Shown in pieces: positions 47,601 to 55,900 of a stretch of 56,319 nt of DNA; within the stretch, counting starts at the first letter, position 1, and each line of letters begins with the position of its first letter. The notes under the pieces were generated by a model. The model did not search any database, was not told the origin of the DNA, and saw only the letters and a program-made list of their open reading frames with translations. Source of the stretch: an uncultured Saprospiraceae bacterium (GTDB taxonomy: Bacteria; Bacteroidota; Bacteroidia; Chitinophagales; Saprospiraceae); the NCBI GenBank assembly GCA_937974625.1, contig CALJVJ010000091.1, positions 1-56,319 on the forward strand, read 5' to 3'. The position numbers and the translations under genes are program-made.

Positions 47601-48462
47601 CTCCACTGATTTTTATAAAATAATAATTGTTATCGTCATAAATATTCATCTCTCGATTAAATAGTGCCTCTGTTTCACTGAATTTCCACTTATTAGCATC
47701 TTCTCCGTAAAATAGGATATAGTCTGTTGCATCAAAACGGCCATCTCCTTCTCCAATAATCTCAATAGCATTTTCTTGCAAATCATCATACCGAAAATCT
47801 GCAATAGTTTGTGGTAAAACACCTCCACCATTGCCATATAATTTAATAGTTGTTGGGTCTATATTATCAATATCAATCTTCAATTCATCTTTTAAAAAAG
47901 CGTAGTCTAATTTCTGAATACCTCTTTTAGTTACCGCAATTTTATAAATAGCGCCATCTTTTAATACAGAATTAAAGGTATGGTCTATATTTCTTGAATT
48001 GGCAACTTTAGCAGATCTAGGATTAAACGTTACTTGCAAATCAAAAGAAATTAATTTTTCATAGCTATTCCCTTTTTTTATGATTGGAATAAAAAAAACT
48101 TTACCAAAAAATTGGTTTCGGTCAGCTTCTACAGTTGTTCCGATTTGAATAGTTTCTTTCAAATAAACATCATCAGGAACAGTCAATTTATTAAGCGGCG
48201 CAAATTGCGCATTAATCAATTCTATATTTATTTCACCATTACCTGTCACCTCAAATCTTTCAGAAAAAACAGGAAGCGTCGGGTGTTTGGGATTCGCATA
48301 ACTATCCTCAAAAGTCCAAAGTTGTTTTTCGAAATTCCCTGTAGGATTATGAATAATTGGCGAAGGAGACCAATTTAGTTTCTTTTGAATAATAAATGGT
48401 CGTTGTCCTGATAAGCTTAGAACGGCGTATAAAAGGAGTGCTATTATTGTAAAAATTCTCAT
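44617..48462 (-). CDS. porU: T9SS sortase PorU
   Basis: A 1281-residue gingipain-like (peptidase C25) surface enzyme that cleaves T9SS C-terminal domains and joins cargo to lipopolysaccharide. The catalytic pair is His783 (NYLGHGGAKGW) and Cys817 (MVTATCSFTGYDDP). An N-terminal signal peptide (FTIIALLLYAVLSLSGQ) and a pro-region precede it. An Ig-like region and a C-terminal domain with YPNPFTTSTQFQF and WDGKDEYGGDLARGTYLYKV end the protein. PorU itself keeps such a domain in known species. It lies directly upstream of porV; its own promoter must lie in the divergent gap facing porP. Confidence 0.96.
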   Translation of the reverse strand: MRIFTIIALLLYAVLSLSGQRPFIIQKKLNWSPSPIIHNPTGNFEKQLWTFEDSYANPKHPTLPVFSERFEVTGNGEINIELINAQFAPLNKLTVPDDVYLKETIQIGTTVEADRNQFFGKVFFIPIIKKGNSYEKLISFDLQVTFNPRSAKVANSRNIDHTFNSVLKDGAIYKIAVTKRGIQKLDYAFLKDELKIDIDNIDPTTIKLYGNGGGVLPQTIADFRYDDLQENAIEIIGEGDGRFDATDYILFYGEDANKWKFSETEALFNREMNIYDDNNYYFIKISGGKGKRIASQNSLAITDYTTNAFTDYARLEEELINLLDNFSQGQGTGKNWYGDLFETIRERTYGEFSFQNILTTEPANIKAVFAGRSNATTSFSASVAGDQYTATIRRSNTGDVEDKYAHLGLINEVFMPNSENLPVRIEYPQSASSTGWLDYIQLNVRRSLVFNNSQLIFRDPQTLNSTTSTFELANVNNNVSVWDISNPLIPKSQQFNLVGNALSFGVNTTSLKEFVAFNTNGDFFKPTAIGSIPNQNIHEITSADLLIVYPAAFENAAQQLATHRRNHSNYEVVTVLVDNIYNEFSSGSQDPTAIRDFVKMIADRSPRFNYLLLLGDGSFDFKNLKNLPDPSGFIPVYETDESLEPIEGFPTDDYYALLSENEGDDLRGALDIAVGRIPAKTAEEAEAVVRKIINYDTNPKTLGNWRLNQTFMADDEDNSLHQRQADGISSKVDEEYEVYNVNKIFLDAFQQITTPGGERYPSAKEALNNEIFKGILVLNYLGHGGAKGWTQERVLEKGDITAWSNFNKLPLMVTATCSFTGYDDPNFVTSGEEALLNPNGGAIGLFTTVRAVYSSRNERLTKAVFDQIYEKVDNVHPPIGEIMRLGKNSNSADTTDINSRKFTLIGDPSMQLALPKFDVVTTKVNNQLVSTNRIDTIQALERVTVEGFVADNAGNPMTSFNGNIFPTVFDKKVTVSNLGNDASSRILPFDIQKNVLFKGTASVTNGQFKFTFVVPKDINYEYGFGKISYYAENGLIDAGGYYDNLVIGGTKTDAIIDNEGPLVEVFMNDSTFVFGGTTNANPTLFILLSDDNGINVSGTSIGHDLTAVLDNNTQNTFLLNEFYEAAKDDYRRGLVRFPLSDLTPGVHEIKVKAWDVFNNSAEGTTEFLVSDAADAALERVLNYPNPFTTSTQFQFSHNLSAGQLMEVQVRIFTVSGRLIKTIDADVVSDGNRVSDINWDGKDEYGGDLARGTYLYKVSVRAANNGDGQTVNSDFEKLVILK

Positions 48463-48751
48463 TTATATAGGAATTGTATTATTTACTGGAGTTTGATTTA
48501 AGCTGGGCTCTTCAAAAAACGAACAAAATAAAAAGCTATTGTTAAAAAAAGTCCGTCAAAAGTTAAAATCAACAATTTTTAGCGTCTGTTAGTTAGCATA
48601 ATCGTTTCATTTTAACCTAAAGGGATTACATTTTTGATTTTGAACATTTATTTTGTAGCTTGTAATAATAGTTTTGCCTAAAAAATTTAGGATAACTAAG
48701 AAATACAAAGTTAATTAGAATATCTTTGGAAATAAGTCAAACAACTAGTCA

Positions 48752-49756
48752 ATGCTAAGACAGATACTTCTTTTTATATCACTTTCCATCTTTTTTTCTA
48801 TAAACGAAGTAAAAGCTCAAGACCCTGTATTTACACAGTTTTACGCTGCACCTTTACAATTAAATCCAGCATTTGCGGGGAATACTTATGCCCCATTCAT
48901 CACCGTAAACTATAGAAATCAATGGTCAGGATTCAACAGCTTCAAAACTTACGTCACCTATGCGGCTTCTTTTAGTCAATTTATAGAAGGGATGAATAGT
49001 GGAATTGGACTAATGGTGCAATCAGATGATGCAGGAGATGGGATTTATAAAAACACAAAAGTAAGTGCTATCTACAGCTATAAAGTGCAAGTGAACAGAG
49101 ATTTTGCTATTAAATTTGGGATAGAAGGAAGTGCGGTTCAAAATACGTTAAATTGGGATAAACTCGTATTTCCAGACCAAATTGACCCAACAGGAGAAAT
49201 CAATTTTCCAACTAACGAAATTGCTCCAGATAATTTAACTAAAAGTTACTTAGATTTATCAACTGGTATTCTAGCTTATAGTAAACAATTTTATGGAGGT
49301 ATCACAATCAAGCACTTGAATACGCCCGATGAAAGCTTATTTGCCATTAATAGTAACATCAATAGCGGATTGCCCGTTAGGTTGTCTATTCATACAGGTG
49401 CACAGTTTCCATTATTTGCAGACAATAAAGGGAATTCCAATACGTTTATATCTCCGAATATTATGTTTGTGAAACAAGGGGACTTTGGACAAGTAAATGC
49501 AGGCACTTATTTCGGCTTTGGTGCGTTTTTTGCAGGAGCTTGGTACAGGCATGCATTCTCAAACGGAGATGCAGCTATTGGATTAGTGGGGTTTCAGAAA
49601 GGAGTTATGAAATTTGGTTATAGTTATGACTTCACGGTTTCGGGACTATCAACAGGTGTAACAGGCGGAACACACGAGTTTTCGTTCATCATTAATTTGG
49701 ACCAGAATCGTTCTAGAAGAACAGACTACAACGATTGTTTTGAAATATTTAGGTGA
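48752..49756 (+). CDS. porP: PorP/SprF family T9SS outer-membrane protein
   Basis: 334 residues. Signal peptide ILLFISLSIFFSINEVKAQ, then the family signature DPVFTQFYAAPLQLNPAFAG with YRNQW. The rest is beta-barrel-like, ending GGTHEFSFIINLDQN and a short Arg-rich tail. Members insert in the outer membrane and help export or hold cargo with type B tails (as SprF does for SprB), or belong to the PorK/L/M/N/P core. Divergent from porU across 288 bases. A TATCTTTG at 48721-48728 could be its -7 box, but no -33 TTG is at the right spacing. Confidence 0.93.
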   Translation: MLRQILLFISLSIFFSINEVKAQDPVFTQFYAAPLQLNPAFAGNTYAPFITVNYRNQWSGFNSFKTYVTYAASFSQFIEGMNSGIGLMVQSDDAGDGIYKNTKVSAIYSYKVQVNRDFAIKFGIEGSAVQNTLNWDKLVFPDQIDPTGEINFPTNEIAPDNLTKSYLDLSTGILAYSKQFYGGITIKHLNTPDESLFAINSNINSGLPVRLSIHTGAQFPLFADNKGNSNTFISPNIMFVKQGDFGQVNAGTYFGFGAFFAGAWYRHAFSNGDAAIGLVGFQKGVMKFGYSYDFTVSGLSTGVTGGTHEFSFIINLDQNRSRRTDYNDCFEIFR

Positions 49757-50219
49757 TTTTTTGTTAAATGGTTTTATTGTTGAGTTGCTGTATTTAGCTA
49801 GTATTTTCGCCATTCAACAATAAAATATCCTACCAAGACTTTTGTAAAATATTTTTCATATCCTTCAACAAAATTTTCCAATTTGAATTTTATCAATACT
49901 TTTGCAAACTGGTTTACAAAATAGCGTATCATTTGGATAAGAAAATCAAATCTTTTCCGTTAATACTTTTGTGACAAGTTGATTTTAGTAAAATCAGCAT
50001 AAGTTTACGACATTATTAAAAATAAATTATTCATCTATTGTCAAGCCTTATCACACATAAAAACGGCGAAAAAATAAATTTTGCGTTTTTCAAATGATTT
50101 TTTTGTAATGGGTTGAAAACCTATGACAAAAACATTCAATTGAAAAACTAAATGCAGATTTTTTTTTTAGTCATTAATTATAACTAGTGCTTGTCAATAT
50201 ATCATCAAATAGAACGTCA
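49757..50219. other. Intergenic region between porP and gldJ
   Basis: No gene. A perfect 12-bp inverted repeat (TTTTATTGTTGA at 49772-49783, TCAACAATAAAA at 49814-49825) sits just behind porP and may end its mRNA. A 17-base palindrome (TGATTTTAGTAAAATCA, 49980-49996) lies 224 bases before gldJ. Two TACTTTTG boxes (49897, 49964) resemble -7 elements, but neither has a TTG at the right distance. Confidence 0.5.
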
Positions 50220-51722
50220 ATGAATAGGCTGCTAAAACTAAGCGTAACACTTTTAGTCTGCACGGTGCTACTTTCTGCCTGTGGTAAAAAAGAAAAATCT
50301 GCTACTACTGGATGGAACTATAACGACCAAAAATCAGGTGGTTTTGAAAAACTAGACTACGAAGGGCAAGTAACTGGACCAAATTTAGTCCTGATTGAGG
50401 GAGGTACTTTTACAATGGGTCAAACAGACCAAGATGTTACCTTCGAATGGAATAACGTACCAAGAAGAGTTACAGTTAACTCTTTCTACATGGACGAAAC
50501 AGAAGTAACAAATATCGATTATCGGGAATATTTATATTGGCTAGACCGTGTTTATGGCGAGTCTTATCCAGAGGTATTAAAAAAGGCAGAACCAGACCAA
50601 TTAGTTTGGAGAGACGAATTGTCTTTTAATGAGCCAATGGTAGAAAATTATTTCCGCCACCCTTCTTATGATGACTATCCAGTTGTTGGAGTAACTTGGG
50701 AACAAGCTAATGAGTATTGTTACTGGAGAACCAACCGTGTAAACGAAATGATTCTGCAAGCTAAAGGCATTTTGAACCAAAATCCTGAGCAAAAAGATGA
50801 AGATAGTTTTGATACCGGTTCTTATTTAGAAGGGCAATATCAAGGAGATGTTCGTAAGAACAAAAAAGACTTGAAAACAGGTGGGGAAAGACCAGTTCGA
50901 TACGAAGATGGTATTTTATTACCTTCATATCGTTTGCCAACAGAAGCCGAATGGGAATATGCAGCCTTAGCATTAAGAGGAAACATGGCATCTGAAAAAG
51001 ACGAAAGAATTACCACTTTCAGAATTTATCCTTGGGATGGTAATACAGTTAGATATCAAAAAAGAGATAAATATCAAGGAGAAATCCTAGCTAACTTCAA
51101 GAGAGGTGGCGGTGATTATATGGGTGTAGCGGGTAACTTAAATGATGAATCTGCTTTTCCTGCTCCTGTAAGACAATATTTCCCAAATGATTTTGGGCTT
51201 TATAACATGGCAGGTAATGTGAGTGAGTGGGCATTAGACCTTTACCGTCCAATGACTTCTAGCGATTTAAGAGATGGTGATAACCATGATTTAAATCCAT
51301 TTAGAGGTAATAAGTTTAAAACATTAGAATTGGACCAAGATGGTGCTGCAGTAGAAAAAGATAGCTTAGGTCGATTAAGATACAGAGCAGAAGAAGATGA
51401 TGAGGTAGCTAACAGAGAAAACTATAAGCGTGGTCAAGTATTTAATTACTTAGATGGTGATAAAGAATCAGAAGTTTTCTATTCTTATGGAAAAACAACT
51501 TTGATTAGTGATAAAGCAAGAGTCGTAAAGGGTGGTTCTTGGGCAGATAGAGCATATTGGTTATCTCCAGGAGCAAGAAGGTTTAAAGAGGAAGATAAAG
51601 GAGATAGAACAATTGGATTCAGATGTGCGATGACTAGAAATGGTGGTCCAACTGGAAATGAAGACAATGCTGGTAAGAAGTTTAAATCAAAGAAAAAGAA
51701 GAGTAAGAGAAGATATAAATAA
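50220..51722 (+). CDS. gldJ: Gliding motility / T9SS lipoprotein GldJ
   Basis: 500 residues from the ATG at 50220. An in-frame GTG at 50187 would add an unlikely hydrophilic tail before the signal peptide. The lipobox is LLSAC (Cys21). The body is a formylglycine-generating-enzyme (FGE/SUMF1) fold without known catalysis: LVLIEGGTFTMGQTDQDV, MDETEVTNIDYREYL, YRLPTEAEWEYAA, FGLYNMAGNVSEW, KGGSWADRAYWL, IGFRCAM. A Lys/Arg-rich tail ends it. GldJ is needed for gliding motor and T9SS stability in flavobacteria. murF follows, the order seen in other gliding Bacteroidota. Confidence 0.95.
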   Translation: MNRLLKLSVTLLVCTVLLSACGKKEKSATTGWNYNDQKSGGFEKLDYEGQVTGPNLVLIEGGTFTMGQTDQDVTFEWNNVPRRVTVNSFYMDETEVTNIDYREYLYWLDRVYGESYPEVLKKAEPDQLVWRDELSFNEPMVENYFRHPSYDDYPVVGVTWEQANEYCYWRTNRVNEMILQAKGILNQNPEQKDEDSFDTGSYLEGQYQGDVRKNKKDLKTGGERPVRYEDGILLPSYRLPTEAEWEYAALALRGNMASEKDERITTFRIYPWDGNTVRYQKRDKYQGEILANFKRGGGDYMGVAGNLNDESAFPAPVRQYFPNDFGLYNMAGNVSEWALDLYRPMTSSDLRDGDNHDLNPFRGNKFKTLELDQDGAAVEKDSLGRLRYRAEEDDEVANRENYKRGQVFNYLDGDKESEVFYSYGKTTLISDKARVVKGGSWADRAYWLSPGARRFKEEDKGDRTIGFRCAMTRNGGPTGNEDNAGKKFKSKKKKSKRRYK

Positions 51723-51747
51723 GAAGAATAAGTTTATTTAAAAAATA

Positions 51748-51784
51748 AAAAGCCTTTGTGTAGTAATTACGCAAAGGCTTTTTT
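51748..51784 (+). terminator. Terminator after gldJ
   Basis: AAAGCCTTTGTGTA pairs with TACGCAAAGGCTTT (one G-T pair, 5-base loop), followed by TTTTATTTT. It lies 25 bases past the gldJ stop and 43 bases before murF, so murF is probably only partly read from gldJ. Confidence 0.85.
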
Positions 51785-51827
51785 ATTTTGCAGCTTGTTG
51801 AATTGATATTTTTCTACAATAGTTTTT

Positions 51828-53129
51828 ATGACCATAGCTGCGCTTTATAAAATATTTTTAGACCATCCAAATGTCTGCACAGATTCAAGAAAGATTGAGT
51901 CTGGTTGTCTTTTTTTTGCATTAAAAGGCGGAAATTTTGATGGCAATCAATTTGCAGAACAAGCCATACAACAAGGAGCTGCTTTTGCGATTATCGATAA
52001 TCCGAATCTTAGTAAGCACAAACAATTCATTTTAGTAGAAGATGTCTTAATTACATTACAGCAGCTCGCTCATCATCATCGGACCCAATTTGAAATTCCA
52101 GTAATCGGTATTACGGGTACAAATGGAAAAACGACTACTAAAGAACTCATAAGCACTGTACTAGAAAGTCACTATCCCACACATTATACAAAAGGTAATT
52201 TTAATAATCATATTGGTGTACCACTGACCTTATTAGCGATGCCAGCCAATACAGAAGTTGCCATTATAGAAATGGGTGCTAATCATGTGGGAGAGATTGA
52301 CTTTCTCTGTCAAATTGCAGCACCTACTCATGGCCTAATTACCAATGTAGGCGAAGCACACTTAGAAGGTTTTGGTAGTTTTGAAGGGGTAAAGACAGCC
52401 AAAGGAGAACTGTATAAATATTTAGAGAAAAATAAAGGTTTAGCCTTTATCAATAAAAAGGAAGAACACCTGCAAGAAATGGCAGGACCAAATCTATACA
52501 AAGTACTATATACCAAAAGTATAACGCCTGATTTAGAAGTTCCCATTTTCGAGACGAAACTAGTTTCAGCCAACCCGTTCGTCGAAATTGCATTTTTATC
52601 AAAAAAAGGAATTTTACAAAACATTAAAAGTCAGCTTATTGGCTTGTATAATTTTAATAATATCATGTCAGCGGTTACGCTAGCCCGCTATTTTAAAGTA
52701 CCTTATAAAAAAATTAAGCAATCAATAGAAAGTTATACGCCTAGTAATAATCGCTCTCAAATCATTAAAAAAGGGAGTAATAAATTCTTGCTAGATGCCT
52801 ATAATGCAAACATAACCAGCATGACTAAAGCTTTAGAAAGCTTTGCAAGTTATAAAGGTCAAAATAAGATTGCAATTATTGGCGATATGCTAGAATTAGG
52901 AAAATACAGTGTCGAAGCTCACCATAAAATAATTGATTTAGCAGAAAGTTTAGGTTTAGAAATATTAACGGTAGGAAAAGAATTCGGTCAATTAAATAGG
53001 AAGGGTATAAAACAATTTCCGGACACTACAACTTTAAAGACTTGGTTTTGGAAACAATCTTTTGAAAATACTTTTTTCTTATTAAAAGGGTCTAGAGGAA
53101 TAGGCTTAGAAAAATTATTGAAAGATTAG
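51828..53129 (+). CDS. murF: UDP-MurNAc-tripeptide--D-Ala-D-Ala ligase
   Basis: Adds D-Ala-D-Ala to the peptidoglycan precursor with ATP. The N-terminal domain (SGCLFFALKGGNFDGNQFAEQAI) precedes the P-loop GITGTNGKTTTKELI (from residue 94) and the central Mur ligase domain (IIEMGANHVGEIDFL, ITNVGEAHLEGFGS). The C-terminal domain shows the DAYNAN motif and IIGDMLELG. 433 residues is normal. The first ATG gives MTIAALYKIF, as in homologs. It converges with the Cys-rich hypothetical gene, with only three bases between stops. Confidence 0.97.
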   Translation: MTIAALYKIFLDHPNVCTDSRKIESGCLFFALKGGNFDGNQFAEQAIQQGAAFAIIDNPNLSKHKQFILVEDVLITLQQLAHHHRTQFEIPVIGITGTNGKTTTKELISTVLESHYPTHYTKGNFNNHIGVPLTLLAMPANTEVAIIEMGANHVGEIDFLCQIAAPTHGLITNVGEAHLEGFGSFEGVKTAKGELYKYLEKNKGLAFINKKEEHLQEMAGPNLYKVLYTKSITPDLEVPIFETKLVSANPFVEIAFLSKKGILQNIKSQLIGLYNFNNIMSAVTLARYFKVPYKKIKQSIESYTPSNNRSQIIKKGSNKFLLDAYNANITSMTKALESFASYKGQNKIAIIGDMLELGKYSVEAHHKIIDLAESLGLEILTVGKEFGQLNRKGIKQFPDTTTLKTWFWKQSFENTFFLLKGSRGIGLEKLLKD

Positions 53130-53132
53130 ATT

Positions 53133-53804
53133 TTAAAAAGGAAAATCATCCCCTGAGTCATCTTCCAAATCATCTAGACCTAAATCATCTTCTTCCTTGT
53201 AGTCATCAAAATCTACTTCCTCTTCATAGGCAATATATTTATGCCAATCATCTCCATATCTCCTTTTTAGCATATATTCTTCGTAGGGATCAACATTTAA
53301 ATCGGATTCTTCTTCTTGATTATCTTCAAATTTTTCGAAGAAAGCTTCAAAAAAAGCACAGTGGCAATACTTCTCGCCTAAAAGACAGTCAGAACGGTCT
53401 GTTTTATCTTTTTTATCACACAGTTCAAAAAAGAAATAATTTGCTTTTAACATTGGTACTTCCTGTCGAAATCGTTCCCGAATAACTCGGTATTGAATAC
53501 GGTCAGGCACTTCTATTTGGAAAACAGCAGAGCAGTTATAAGCGTCTAACATAGCTTTAATAGCATAAAGCAAAGCACTAACTTGCGTATCGGTTAATCT
53601 ACTTTCAGGAGGGAATTGTTCTTTTTTTAAAGTAGTCCATTCTTCAAGAGACTTAGTAGGTGCATTTTTAGGGTCTTCCATCCAAGGTAGTACACCAAAT
53701 TCTTCATCAGCCTCTTCTTCTAGGGGATACCAAGGTTCAGGAACATTCCGAGTTGCGGCTCCAATGTCCTGCAATAATTGATTGATATATCGTTGTAGGC
53801 TCAT
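53133..53804 (-). CDS. Acidic Cys-containing hypothetical protein
   Basis: 223 residues that I do not recognise. The first half has aromatic/Pro patches (EPWYPLEEEADEEFGVLPWM). The second has LKANYFFFELCDKKDKTDRSDC and LLGEKYCHCAFFEAFFEKF, four cysteines that could bind a metal. The C-terminus is a highly acidic, low-complexity tail (DYKEEDDLGLDDLEDDSGDD). No signal peptide is seen. It is followed by lpxD in the same direction, but lpxD lies upstream by 127 bases, so a shared transcript is possible. Function unknown. Confidence 0.7.
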   Translation of the reverse strand: MSLQRYINQLLQDIGAATRNVPEPWYPLEEEADEEFGVLPWMEDPKNAPTKSLEEWTTLKKEQFPPESRLTDTQVSALLYAIKAMLDAYNCSAVFQIEVPDRIQYRVIRERFRQEVPMLKANYFFFELCDKKDKTDRSDCLLGEKYCHCAFFEAFFEKFEDNQEEESDLNVDPYEEYMLKRRYGDDWHKYIAYEEEVDFDDYKEEDDLGLDDLEDDSGDDFPF

Positions 53805-53931
53805 TTAATCAAATCTACTTGGGATTATGTCCAAATATGCTCCTAAATTAGTAAAAATCAAGAAAAGACCAAAACCTTTGGCGATTAATTTACAGATAGA
53901 TATAAAGTAAATTTAATTGTTATATAATTTT

Positions 53932-54954
53932 TTATTTTTCTGTTTTCTCCAGTTCCCTAATTCGTTTTTCCAAATCAGGCAATTGGCGAAATAAAGCATA
54001 AGCACGTAAATAGTCCTGATAAGAAAGGGCAGGATAGCCATAAACCTTTCGACCTTCTTCTTTAATAGAAGCAGCAACCCCACTTTGAGCCTGTACTTTA
54101 ACTTTGTCTGCCACTTCAATATGGCCCGCAAAGCCTGCTTGCCCGCCTATTTGGCATTGATTCCCAATACGTGTACTACCTGCTATTCCAGCTTGTGCAG
54201 CAATCACAGTATCTTCTCCAACAGTCACATTATGGGCAATTTGTATAAGGTTATCTAGTTTTGTTCCTTTTTTAATAATCGTGGCACCCATCGTTGCTCG
54301 GTCAATCACGGTATTTGCCCCAATTTCCACATTGTCTTCTAATATTACTTTACCGACTTGAGGTATTTTCTTGTAAGAACCATCAGGTTGAGGAGCAAAA
54401 CCAAACCCGTCACTTCCAATAACTGCATTCGCTTGTATAATGCAGTCATCTCCGATTTGGCAATCATGGTAAATTTTCACACCAGGATAAATCGTTACAT
54501 TATGACCAATCGTCGTTCCTACACCAATAAAAACTTGAGGATAAATCCTACAACCTTTTCCAATAGTCACTTCACTACTAATAGAAGTAAAATCGCCAAC
54601 AGTAGTTTCATCGCCAAGTTGAGCAGACGCATGAATGAATGCTAAAGAAGAAATACTTTTCTCTGGATGAAAAGACTGCTCATAAAATTCCAAGAAGGTG
54701 GTGATAGCACTATAAACATCTTTAACTTTAATAAGTGTCGAATCAACTTTTTTAGAAGGGCTAAAATCCGAATTCACTAAAACAGCAGAAGCTTGAGTAC
54801 TATAAATATAAGATTCGTATTTAAGGTTAGATAAAAAAGTAATTGCGCCAGCCCCAGCCACCTCAATTTTCCCAGGATGCGTGATAAATACCTGTTCATC
54901 TCCTTCGACAACCCCACCTAAAAGTTCAGCAATAGCTTTTGCAGTTAAATTCAT
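53932..54954 (-). CDS. lpxD: UDP-3-O-acyl-glucosamine N-acyltransferase
   Basis: Third step of lipid A synthesis: transfer of a 3-hydroxyacyl chain from ACP to the glucosamine nitrogen. The N-terminal uridine-binding domain (residues 1-100, [28 protein letters not shown]) is followed by a left-handed beta-helix of hexapeptide repeats (about 105-300, [20 protein letters not shown] in part) with the catalytic histidine in [13 protein letters not shown]-terminal coiled coil ([17 protein letters not shown]) is typical. The DUF6503 gene ends two bases upstream, so the two are coupled. Confidence 0.96.
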   Translation of the reverse strand: MNLTAKAIAELLGGVVEGDEQVFITHPGKIEVAGAGAITFLSNLKYESYIYSTQASAVLVNSDFSPSKKVDSTLIKVKDVYSAITTFLEFYEQSFHPEKSISSLAFIHASAQLGDETTVGDFTSISSEVTIGKGCRIYPQVFIGVGTTIGHNVTIYPGVKIYHDCQIGDDCIIQANAVIGSDGFGFAPQPDGSYKKIPQVGKVILEDNVEIGANTVIDRATMGATIIKKGTKLDNLIQIAHNVTVGEDTVIAAQAGIAGSTRIGNQCQIGGQAGFAGHIEVADKVKVQAQSGVAASIKEEGRKVYGYPALSYQDYLRAYALFRQLPDLEKRIRELEKTEK

Positions 54955-54956
54955 TT

Positions 54957-55670
54957 TTATTTTTTTTCTAAAATATCAGCACCTAATAGTCTATCATCTT
55001 TATTTACAAACCAAGTTCTAGTTTTTGGAAATCGAATTCCATTAATCGTCTCTTCTCCTTCTAGGGGTATATACTCTCCATCATTAGCTGCTTCGTCATG
55101 ATAAAAGCGATAGCCTACAAGTGCATAGTTATCAAGTTGAAAATAGAAGTACCAAATATCTTTTCCTACAGACTGCTCATAAGTAACTTTCATTGATAAA
55201 ACAGCTTTATTCATAAAAGTTGTTTTCGTTACCTTTTCTTGAATTTGGGTACCAGGGTCTCTCAGCTTCATCGGCATTCCCCATAAGTAAACGTAATAAT
55301 TACGTATTCTTTGCATCTGAGGGCAGGTCAATCTGAACTTTTGTATCAAACTGTCAGCCACAGTTGTAGCACCATCTACTTTGTAACTGCATTGGTCTTG
55401 TTTGATAAACTTTTCCACATGATGCCCTGAACTCATTTGGTCTAAAGAGAAGGTACTTTTTTTATTATTCAGCATCATAGTCGTCTGACGGTCGGCACCA
55501 TTAGGTCGAGTTTCCCTAAAATGCATCGTTGCTTCAAATTTATCCCACTTACCTTTTGGGTCATGGTATTGAATACTTTTTTCTAAAAGTTCTTGTCCCG
55601 TAATCGTTTGAGCAATTATAAACGGCATCCCTAAACAAAAAAAGACGCCAACAAAAAATAATCGTTTCAT
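54957..55670 (-). CDS. DUF6503 family secreted protein
   Basis: 237 residues. Signal peptide [17 protein letters not shown], then a single beta-rich domain with [53 protein letters not shown] and [18 protein letters not shown]. It resembles the DUF6503/LolA-like proteins of Bacteroidota, which may bind lipid or heme-like ligands in the periplasm; that is inference from the fold. It is coupled to lpxD with two bases between stop and start, hinting at a cell-envelope role. Confidence 0.8.
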   Translation of the reverse strand: MKRLFFVGVFFCLGMPFIIAQTITGQELLEKSIQYHDPKGKWDKFEATMHFRETRPNGADRQTTMMLNNKKSTFSLDQMSSGHHVEKFIKQDQCSYKVDGATTVADSLIQKFRLTCPQMQRIRNYYVYLWGMPMKLRDPGTQIQEKVTKTTFMNKAVLSMKVTYEQSVGKDIWYFYFQLDNYALVGYRFYHDEAANDGEYIPLEGEETINGIRFPKTRTWFVNKDDRLLGADILEKK

Positions 55671-55788
55671 ATCCTATTCTGATTTATTTTAAACAGTAAA
55701 AGACAAAGTGTCAGTAAAAACCAAATACAAGTGCCATTATGGCATTAATAATATTGCATTTTCAGCAGAAATGACCTAAAAAATGGCA

Positions 55789-55804
55789 TGGCACATCACT
55801 TGAT
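55789..55804 (+). promoter_or_regulatory. Sigma-54-like promoter of hsp20
   Basis: TGGCAC and TTGAT are separated by five bases, so GG and the downstream G stand 12 bases apart, as in the -24/-12 sigma-54 consensus (TGGCAC-N5-TTGC). The final C is A here. Transcription would begin near 55815, about 86 bases before the hsp20 ATG. Confidence 0.5.
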
Positions 55805-55900
55805 GTAGGTAAAGTGTAAATTAATTAAAAATTGATAAGCATTCTGAAAATCAAAAAAGAAAGTTTGCTTAAAATTACTAACCAATAAAAATTTTATAAA

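Noticed and set aside
50187-50219. GTG start for gldJ
   Set aside because: It adds a tail before the lipoprotein signal; ATG at 50220 gives a normal lipobox distance.
55741-55780. Second sigma-54 site (TGGCAT ... TTGCAT) upstream of hsp20
   Set aside because: GG to GC spacing is 15 bases instead of 12.
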